Positions 1 through 5,233 of a stretch of DNA of 5,635 nt are shown here, in pieces. The DNA lies in assembly GCA_002684575.1 (NCBI GenBank), contig NYVP01000175.1, positions 1 through 5,635 on the forward strand, written 5' to 3'. Every line of letters begins with the position of its first letter. Within the stretch, counting starts at the first letter, position 1. The translations under genes were made by a program, and so were the position numbers. The stretch comes from Verrucomicrobiales bacterium (GTDB taxonomy: Bacteria; Verrucomicrobiota; Verrucomicrobiia; Verrucomicrobiales; DEV007). The notes beneath the pieces are model-generated. The model did not search any database. It was not told where the DNA came from and saw only the letters and a program-made list of their open reading frames with translations.

Positions 1-21
1 CAGCCTTCCGAACCTGAATCC

Positions 22-1449
22 TTGTCAAAAAAAATGTCAGCGTTCGGTAAAATCATCCAGAGACCACTCAACTTCATTTCTGGAGAGTACGGAATGGCTG
101 CGGTACTGGTTTTACTTTGTATTCTTTTCAGCGTCTTAACCATTGAAGAGAAAAGCCCAGAAGGAGCTCAAGGAGCTAAGAGCCTTGCCAAGGATATCAT
201 TCAGTTAGTTGAGAAAGATTCTTCAAATTTTCCAAAAGAGCTTCAAATTTTCATCGCAGCCGGTGAAGGAAAAACCGGAGAGTTATTTGCTTCATCTCTC
301 GAAAAAGAACTCAATTCTGTGGGACTTGAAATTAAGGAAATTGCAGTTGGAAATCCTCCAAAAGTTCGAAAATCCATTCAATCTGCAGGAAAAATAGACC
401 TCATTGCAACTACAGCCTCGTTGAAAAGCTTGCCTGTTTTTGACTCATTTTTAGGAGAAAAAAAATATCCTTTACCTACAAATTCTATAGATATCAATGA
501 CACCCTAATTAAGGGAGAGGATTTAATTTTAGCGTCGCCCAAAACGTACTTATGGCCCGTATTCCTGACTCCTGTTAATTTGAGAAATATCACAAGCCAA
601 ATCGCTGTCATTGCCATTCTCGCTATTGGCATGACGATGGTCATCATCACTGCCGGAATTGATTTATCAGTCGGCAGTATGATTGCTTTATCAGCAGTCG
701 TTGCAGCAAGCATTATCGAAAAAATGGGAGGTGCGGCTGAAGCCGGAACTTCAGTTTTTTTGATTGCTTCTTTAGCGGGTGTAATTGTCTGTACTCTATC
801 AGGGGCATTTACAGGTATAATGGTAAGCCAATTTTCAATTCCGCCCTTCATTGCAACACTTGCCATGATGCAGGTTCTAAGAGGAATCGCTTTCAAAATT
901 GCAAACAACGAAACAATCAGTGATGTGCCTGCGAGTTTTCAATGGTTGGGAAATGGACTTAGCTATGGAATACCGAACTGTGTCATACTAATGATTATAC
1001 TTTATGCGCTCGCACATATCATGATGAACAAGACGACATTGGGTAGATATATTTATGCTATAGGCGCTAATGCTGAAGCTTCTAGAATGTCCGGAATATC
1101 GCCCAAGAATATAAAATTTATTGTTTATGCCATATGCGGTGCCACCGCTGGTTTAGGGGGAATCGTTATGGCTTCGCAACTTCAAAGTGGGGCCGGTAAT
1201 TATGGAGTAACTTATGAACTCATGGTAATCGCTGCCGTAGTCGTCGGAGGAACTTCTCTCTTTGGCGGTAAAGGAAAAGTCCTCGGTACTTTGATTGGAG
1301 CTTTTATTATTGCTGTAATTACGAATGGAATGAATTTATTACTTCTTGGCAGTGAAACTCAAATGATCGTATTAGGCTTAGTCATTCTTGTCGCTATTCT
1401 AATTGAGAGAGTCAGAAGCGGTGAATGGAAAAATGCTGTTGGCGGTTAA
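22..1449 (+). CDS. Ribose/simple-sugar type ABC transporter permease with a large periplasmic insertion
   Basis: Inner-membrane permease of the RbsC-like family (BPD_transp_2), which forms the channel through which an ATPase drives uptake of a sugar delivered by a periplasmic binding protein. Visible hallmarks are GIDLSVGS (212-219), a cytoplasmic loop GRYIYAIGANAEASRMSGI (341-359), and VVVGGTSLFGGKG (406-418). Hydrophobic segments lie near 24-41, 192-210, 217-233, 244-265, 275-291, 318-335, 364-384, 399-413, 418-436 and 446-462. The length of 475 residues is well above the usual 310-350 because of an insertion after the first membrane segment. The start is uncertain: TTG at 22 is used here, ATG at 34 is equally good, neither has a Shine-Dalgarno sequence, and the frame stays open to base 1, so translation could begin upstream. 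Another frame ends in TGA at 15-17 and could be the tail of a preceding gene, perhaps the ATPase. The family is secure; the substrate is not determined. Confidence 0.92.
   Translation: MSKKMSAFGKIIQRPLNFISGEYGMAAVLVLLCILFSVLTIEEKSPEGAQGAKSLAKDIIQLVEKDSSNFPKELQIFIAAGEGKTGELFASSLEKELNSVGLEIKEIAVGNPPKVRKSIQSAGKIDLIATTASLKSLPVFDSFLGEKKYPLPTNSIDINDTLIKGEDLILASPKTYLWPVFLTPVNLRNITSQIAVIAILAIGMTMVIITAGIDLSVGSMIALSAVVAASIIEKMGGAAEAGTSVFLIASLAGVIVCTLSGAFTGIMVSQFSIPPFIATLAMMQVLRGIAFKIANNETISDVPASFQWLGNGLSYGIPNCVILMIILYALAHIMMNKTTLGRYIYAIGANAEASRMSGISPKNIKFIVYAICGATAGLGGIVMASQLQSGAGNYGVTYELMVIAAVVVGGTSLFGGKGKVLGTLIGAFIIAVITNGMNLLLLGSETQMIVLGLVILVAILIERVRSGEWKNAVGG
145..555 (+). other. Extra periplasmic alpha/beta domain inserted in the permease
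   Basis: Residues about 42-178 separate the first hydrophobic segment from the conserved TPVNLRNI...GMTMVIITAGIDLSVGS region, which in ordinary RbsC-type permeases follows within about 10-20 residues. The insert is hydrophilic and has an alternating pattern: strand-like ELQIFIAAG (73-81), helix-like 84-100, strand-like LEIKEIAVG (102-110), helix-like 111-123, strand-like IDLIATTAS (125-133). With the usual topology (N-terminus inside) it would lie in the periplasm. The beta-alpha-beta-alpha-beta order recalls the first lobe of type I sugar-binding proteins, but this is a topological resemblance judged by eye, not a homology result. Confidence 0.7.
161..178 (+). repeat. Two-copy 9-bp tandem repeat in the permease insert
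   Basis: AAGGAGCTC is followed directly by AAGGAGCTA (8 of 9 identical). It lies within the codons for EGAQGAK just after the first membrane segment. It looks like a small in-frame duplication in a linker; no function is implied. Confidence 0.55.
1446..1449. other. Tail-to-tail stop-codon overlap (TTAA) of convergent genes
   Basis: The permease stop TAA occupies 1447-1449 on the + strand and the DUF1552 stop TAA occupies 1448-1446 on the - strand, so the two coding regions share four bases of the self-complementary TTAA. There is no spacer for a conventional shared terminator, and I saw no GC-rich hairpin followed by a T tract in the roughly 100 bases on either side. Confidence 0.9.
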
Positions 1450-2786
1450 ATTCCCGGTAATTCCTCTCGAGCCTCGGCAAAACGATCAATCGGAAGACCC
1501 ATTCTTTTTAATAATGAGAAATGCACCTTAGACATTGAAGTGTCTCTCGAAGGTCGAACATATTGTCCTGTATTAAGAAGACCCGAGCCTCCTCCTGCCA
1601 AGAGAACAGGAAGGTCCCTTTCATAATGCGCATGTCCGTCAGCAATACTTGATCCATACATAATCATGGATCGGTCGAGAACACTCACGCCATCACTATC
1701 CTTGAGCTGTTTAAGACGAGTAAGAAACCAAGCGAGTTGAGCATGATGCCAACGGGTGACCGCGTTGTACATTTGCTTCTTAGTGCCGATGTTATCCCAA
1801 GAAGTAACTCCATCATCATCCTCGGTTTTTCCGCTAGAGTCTTTCCAATGAGATAAAGCGTGCCATGTCCCTTTCACTCCAGGGATAAAGTTGAAGTAAC
1901 GGTTACTCTGCCCATGATCCAACATAAATGAAGAAACCTTGGTAGCGCCCGACCAGAATGAAAGAGCCATTAGCTCAAGCATTTGTTTAACGTACTCCTC
2001 ATGATCCGAAGGGATTCCAGACTGAGGACGTCTTAGAGTATCCGTAAGAGCACGGTCGTCAGCAAGCTTACGACTATTATTTTCTGCAAATTCAAATCTT
2101 CTCTCAATAGAACGCACCGCCTCAATATACTCATCTATTTTACGATTATCAGCGGCACTCGCTTTGCGCTTAAGAGACTTAGATTGTTCGTTTACCAGGT
2201 CAATAACGCTACGATCCACGAACCCTTCCTCGGCCCGGCGGAACAACTTATCAAAGACGGCTCTTGGTACTGTCTCCCTGGCGGCCGGAATATCTCTCGC
2301 CACCCATGAAAGACAATTTCGAGGAAGACTACCTGAAAAACTTCCTTCTCCAGAAGTACTCAATTCCAAGGATGGTAAAGGAGTAGTATTTTCAAAATGC
2401 TTTGCGACAATCTGGTCAGCAGAAATACCACCGGCATCATTTTTGTGACCATTATAGGCACCACCAGTCAGCCAAGTTGCCGTACCCGCACCATGACCGT
2501 TTCCTCTGGGAGTCCAAAGCTTACCAGTCACGATAAGATCTTTCCGGTGCGCATCCAAGGGTTCCATCCATTGATTTAATTGTAAAATCTTTCCATCGCT
2601 TGAGACTTTTCTTGGTTTCCAAGAACCCGTGGCCGTTCCATTTGGAAAATAAATATAAGCAAGTCGATTGTTCGGATGTCCAAAAACCTTATCATCATTT
2701 CGTGCACCAAAACTTTCTAAGGTCGGCAGCGCAAGCATGGCACCGACACCTCGGAGGAAGTTTCTCCTATTTTGATGAATTAGCAT
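1446..2786 (-). CDS. DUF1552 protein with a Tat-type signal sequence
   Basis: A 446-residue member of the DUF1552 family, full length for that family. The biochemical activity is not established. I recall the related DUF1501 family being grouped with alkaline-phosphatase-like folds and suspect the same here. The N-terminus has RRNFLRG (7-13) followed by a hydrophobic stretch GAMLALPTL, the layout of a twin-arginine export signal. Conserved-looking blocks are LAYIYFPNGT (42-51), HGAGTATWLTGG (98-109), LELS (140-143), SFMLDHGQSNR (286-296), WHALSHW (308-314), MYGSSIADGHAHYERDLPVLLAGGG (376-400, typical of the family) and a C-terminal MSKVHFSLLKRMGL (418-431). His and Asp residues in these blocks are candidate metal ligands or catalytic residues. 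The start ATG at 2786 is four bases past the stop of the cytochrome gene and has no Shine-Dalgarno sequence, suggesting translational coupling. It is the last gene of the - strand cluster. Confidence 0.95.
   Translation of the reverse strand: MLIHQNRRNFLRGVGAMLALPTLESFGARNDDKVFGHPNNRLAYIYFPNGTATGSWKPRKVSSDGKILQLNQWMEPLDAHRKDLIVTGKLWTPRGNGHGAGTATWLTGGAYNGHKNDAGGISADQIVAKHFENTTPLPSLELSTSGEGSFSGSLPRNCLSWVARDIPAARETVPRAVFDKLFRRAEEGFVDRSVIDLVNEQSKSLKRKASAADNRKIDEYIEAVRSIERRFEFAENNSRKLADDRALTDTLRRPQSGIPSDHEEYVKQMLELMALSFWSGATKVSSFMLDHGQSNRYFNFIPGVKGTWHALSHWKDSSGKTEDDDGVTSWDNIGTKKQMYNAVTRWHHAQLAWFLTRLKQLKDSDGVSVLDRSMIMYGSSIADGHAHYERDLPVLLAGGGSGLLNTGQYVRPSRDTSMSKVHFSLLKRMGLPIDRFAEAREELPGI
2703..2786 (-). 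other. Predicted twin-arginine signal sequence of the DUF1552 protein
   Basis: Residues 1-28 contain QNRRNFLRG, with the two arginines encoded at 2763-2768, then a moderately hydrophobic segment ending near SFGA. The motif matches the (S/T)RRxFLK consensus except that N precedes RR. It implies export of a folded protein. No lipobox cysteine is present, and the exact cleavage site is unclear. Confidence 0.75.
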
Positions 2787-2793
2787 TTATCTA
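2784..2793 (-). other. Four-base junction between cytochrome stop and DUF1552 start
   Basis: Reading the - strand, the cytochrome ends with TAG (2793-2791), followed by ATAA and then ATG (2786-2784). No purine-rich ribosome binding site is visible before the ATG, so re-initiation by ribosomes finishing the cytochrome is the simplest reading. It supports a single transcript and coordinated production of the two proteins. Confidence 0.7.
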
Positions 2794-5211
2794 TGATTTC
2801 GTTTTTTGGGATAACTCAAGTGGTAATCGTTTCTTAGTAAATGGATAACTTTGACCTATCTCCAATACCATATCCTTAATCGGATAGCCAGCTCCTTTAA
2901 GCTTTGATGCAATATCGCGGACGACCGCCTCATCATAATATTCTAATTGCCTGCCGAGAGCATACGAAAGCATTTTTCTAATCAACTGCTTACCAAGGTC
3001 ATCCAACCTATTGTCGATGAGGGCCATCTTAAGTCCTTGTGGACCACGAAACCGTGCCCCGTTTGGCAACTCACCCCGATTATCAACACCACCCCTCCAT
3101 CGACCAAACTCAGAATAATTCTCGAGAGCAAATCCCAAAGGATCAATCTGAGAATGACAACCAGCACAATTCTTTGATTTTCTATGTATTTGAAGTTTTT
3201 CTCTTAAGCTATTAGCCGCTCTTCTTCCTCCATCGACATCTATTTCAGGAACATCTGGTGGCGGTGGCGGTGGCGGCGTACCAAGAAGAGTGCTTAGTAT
3301 CCAAGTACCTCTTAGAACTGGACTACTTCGATGCGGAAAAGAGGTTGTGGCGAGAACACTTGCATGCCCAAAAATTCCTCCTCTTTGAGGCGTATCAATT
3401 TTCACTTTTCGCATTTCCTTTCCTTCAACACCACGAATACGATAAAACTCCGCAAGCTCTTCGTTTAGATAAGTATAATCCGAATCGATGAGTCGTTTAA
3501 TGGGCTCATTATTTATAACAAGGGAATGAAAAAATAGTGCCGTCTCCTCTCTCATCGCAGCCATCAACGATTCAGTACACCATGGATTATCTATTGGGTC
3601 TTTTCTAATCCTTGGGCCAACGTCGTCAGTACTCAACCATTCACCAGCAAAAATTCGGCCCAACGACTCGCTTCTCGGATCCTTTAACATTCTCTCAATT
3701 TGTGAAGTAATGACCTTAGGATCCTGTAACATTTCTTTCTTTGCCTTCAAAAGCAACTCTTCATCGGGCGCTGAGGACCATATAAAAAAGGACAGCCTAG
3801 ACGCCATATCATAATGAGAAATAAGCTGATCCTTCCCAGGTAAAGGAGGGTCTTCAACTCTCATTAAAAATTTTGGAGAAATTAAAATGACTTTGAGAGT
3901 ATCACCTAAAGATTCTTTTGGAGACTTTCCTTTAACAATATTGCTTTGGTACTTCTTGATAATTGGAACCCATTCATCTTGCGTGACAGGCTTGCGGAAA
4001 GCCCTCTCCATAAAAATCTTTAGATTGTTCTCAGGCGAACCAAATTGAGTAATTTTTTTCCACACCTCCTCATCATCCATAGCCGCATCAATAACTGTCT
4101 CTGAAGCACTAATATAACGATCTAGATGAGACGTATGCATATAGAGTGTATTCGCACTATTTGAAAAACCACTCGAACCGGTAAAATCCATAGGAAATTG
4201 ATCAGCGGGTCGTAAATCTAGACCTATTAGATCACGAATAGTTCTATTATACTCTTCTCGGGAAAGCCGTCTTGCGGGGACATTTCCTGGCTCACTAACT
4301 TTGGAATAATCAAAGGCATCAATATCTTTTTTAATCCATGCGCGCACAATAAGAGCCTGCTGATCATCTGGTCTTTTTTTTCCTTCAGGCGGCATATCTC
4401 CGCTACGAATTCTTTCAGCAACGTTTTGCCATAAAGCAAGGTCACGAACAAAGGGTCGCCTTTTGAGAGCCGACTCAAGGTCTATGTCCCCTTTAGCCGT
4501 TTCAGAATCATGACAATTTAGACAATAATTATCGAGAACCGGTAGAACCTGATTATTAAAGTCAGGCGAAATTTGAGACAATTCATGATCTTCTTTGTTC
4601 TCGTCATCAGAGGGCGGTTCATAGATAGGAGCATCTTGATCCCAATCCTCTTCTTCCTCTTCTTCCTCTTCTTCTTCAAAGAGTTCCTCAAAAAAATCAC
4701 GGGCAGCCTCTTCTATATTGGCATTTCTCCATTCAATCTCTTCTCTAATTTCTTCAGCCTCTTCAATTGAATCTTCTCCCTCTTCCTTTAACTGTTTTAT
4801 AACCTCCTCATCTAAAGCATTTTGAAGCTTAACACGTTGAACTAGTAGACGCTCAATTTTTTGCTCTCCCCTAAACTCGGAAGACTTCCCTTCCTCGATT
4901 TTCCACAATTCAAATTCAAGAGCTATGAAATTATCTTCAAGAAGTGCAATCTTGTTGGCAAAATCTTTACCGCCGTCTTTTTCTTCTTCGAGGAATTCTT
5001 CTCTTAGCTCGGTGATCCTTGATTCCGCCTCCTCTATAATTTCAGCATAATCCTTTTCCTTGGCCTCATCTAATATCCTAAGAATATTTGGTCCATTTTT
5101 TTGAAGAAACTTCTTAGTCTTCTCATCTAGCTCTTTTGCACTAGCCGCCAAAATTCCGGCAATTATTAAGATAAAGCCTATGGCAATCCTGCAATGGTAA
5201 CGGTTCGGCAT
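2791..5211 (-). CDS. Exported di-heme cytochrome of the DUF1587/1595/1592/1588/1585 family with an acidic N-terminal extension
   Basis: An 806-residue predicted periplasmic c-type cytochrome of the 'planctomycete cytochrome' family; electron partners and substrate are unknown. Domains in order: Sec signal peptide (about 1-25, ending ASA before KE); acidic helical extension (26-210); PSCyt1-like heme domain with CLNCH (230-234) and a candidate distal ligand Met273 in GDMPPEG; DUF1587 (about 314-370, RRLSREEYNRTIRDLIGLD); DUF1595 (about 395-453); DUF1592 (about 464-590, MASRLSFFIWSSAPDEEL); DUF1588 (about 609-706, RGGIFGHASVLATTSFPHRSSPVLRG, a seven-proline run at 646-652, and the second heme motif CAGCH at 682-686); DUF1585 (about 737-795, LIRKMLSYALGRQLEYYDE). 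Boundaries are estimates. ATG at 5211 is chosen because it gives a good signal peptide; no Shine-Dalgarno precedes it. The gene follows the esterase by 22 bp and precedes DUF1552 by 4 bp. Such cytochrome-DUF1552 pairs recur in PVC genomes, but their joint function is not established. Confidence 0.95.
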   Translation of the reverse strand: MPNRYHCRIAIGFILIIAGILAASAKELDEKTKKFLQKNGPNILRILDEAKEKDYAEIIEEAESRITELREEFLEEEKDGGKDFANKIALLEDNFIALEFELWKIEEGKSSEFRGEQKIERLLVQRVKLQNALDEEVIKQLKEEGEDSIEEAEEIREEIEWRNANIEEAARDFFEELFEEEEEEEEEEDWDQDAPIYEPPSDDENKEDHELSQISPDFNNQVLPVLDNYCLNCHDSETAKGDIDLESALKRRPFVRDLALWQNVAERIRSGDMPPEGKKRPDDQQALIVRAWIKKDIDAFDYSKVSEPGNVPARRLSREEYNRTIRDLIGLDLRPADQFPMDFTGSSGFSNSANTLYMHTSHLDRYISASETVIDAAMDDEEVWKKITQFGSPENNLKIFMERAFRKPVTQDEWVPIIKKYQSNIVKGKSPKESLGDTLKVILISPKFLMRVEDPPLPGKDQLISHYDMASRLSFFIWSSAPDEELLLKAKKEMLQDPKVITSQIERMLKDPRSESLGRIFAGEWLSTDDVGPRIRKDPIDNPWCTESLMAAMREETALFFHSLVINNEPIKRLIDSDYTYLNEELAEFYRIRGVEGKEMRKVKIDTPQRGGIFGHASVLATTSFPHRSSPVLRGTWILSTLLGTPPPPPPPDVPEIDVDGGRRAANSLREKLQIHRKSKNCAGCHSQIDPLGFALENYSEFGRWRGGVDNRGELPNGARFRGPQGLKMALIDNRLDDLGKQLIRKMLSYALGRQLEYYDEAVVRDIASKLKGAGYPIKDMVLEIGQSYPFTKKRLPLELSQKTKS
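3154..3168 (-). other. Second heme c attachment motif (CAGCH)
   Basis: Codons for Cys682-Ala-Gly-Cys685-His686 lie inside the DUF1588 region, followed by SQIDPLGFALENY, which is typical of this family. The two cysteines would bind heme covalently and His686 would be the proximal ligand. The distal ligand cannot be assigned. Confidence 0.88.
3256..3276 (-). other. Seven-proline codon run in the cytochrome
   Basis: Seven consecutive proline codons (alternating CCA/CCG) encode residues 646-652 after LLGT and before DVPEI. A polyproline stretch at this point is a recognisable feature of DUF1588 proteins. Runs of this kind normally need elongation factor P for efficient translation. Confidence 0.9.
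4510..4524 (-). other. First heme c attachment motif (CLNCH)
   Basis: Codons for Cys230-Leu-Asn-Cys233-His234, in a PSCyt1-like context (VLDNYCLNCHDSETAKG), with MPPEG about 40 residues later as the likely Met-ligand region. This implies periplasmic maturation by a cytochrome c biogenesis system. Confidence 0.9.
4582..5136 (-). other. Acidic, coiled-coil-like N-terminal extension of the cytochrome
   Basis: Residues 26-210 lie between the signal peptide and the first heme domain. They are dominated by Glu, Lys, Leu and Ile in helix-favouring patterns, with breaks near 78-83 (KDGGKD), 107-112 (EGKSSE) and 143-148 (EGEDSI), suggesting about four helices of 25-35 residues. The segment ends in ten consecutive Glu (179-188) and a low-complexity acidic linker (DWDQDAPIYEPPSDDENKEDHE). 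Related cytochromes usually reach the heme motif much sooner after the signal peptide. A tether, spacer or cation/partner-binding role is possible; none is shown. Confidence 0.75.
4648..4677 (-). repeat. 9-bp tandem repeat encoding a ten-glutamate run
   Basis: On the + strand CTCTTCTTC occurs three times in perfect tandem, followed by one extra TTC. On the coding strand this is GAA and GAG codons for Glu179-188. The array is in frame, so copy-number slippage would lengthen or shorten the acidic run by three residues without breaking the gene. Confidence 0.9.
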
Positions 5212-5233
5212 GAGGATAAATGTTGGGAGAAAC

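Noticed and set aside
221..252. 12-bp direct repeat CTTCAAATTTTC at 221 and 241
   Set aside because: The two copies are read in different codon phases in the permease and have no further copies, so they look coincidental in AT-rich sequence.
378..908. A 176-codon open frame on the - strand inside the permease gene
   Set aside because: It lies entirely antisense to a well-supported permease whose conserved motifs are in the + frame. Its translation shows no recognisable domain or signal.
1449..1462. Imperfect 14-bp palindrome AATTCCCGGTAATT just after the permease stop, considered as a terminator or operator
   Set aside because: There is no loop and no T tract, only 12 of 14 positions match, and it encodes the last residues of DUF1552.
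2164..2848. Several + strand open frames of 60-94 codons opposite the DUF1552 gene
   Set aside because: All are antisense to family-conserved DUF1552 coding sequence, have no recognisable motifs, and their placement follows the codon pattern of the real gene.
4518..4770. Open frames of about 60 codons on both strands over the glutamate-rich region, one giving a Phe-rich hydrophobic peptide
   Set aside because: These are by-products of the GAA/GAG-rich repeat read in other frames. The hydrophobic run is simply the complement of the Glu codons.
5212..5233. Possible promoter or ribosome binding site in the 22-bp gap before the cytochrome
   Set aside because: The gap is too short for a full promoter and has no purine-rich SD element on the coding strand. 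The GAGGATAAA seen there is on the opposite strand.
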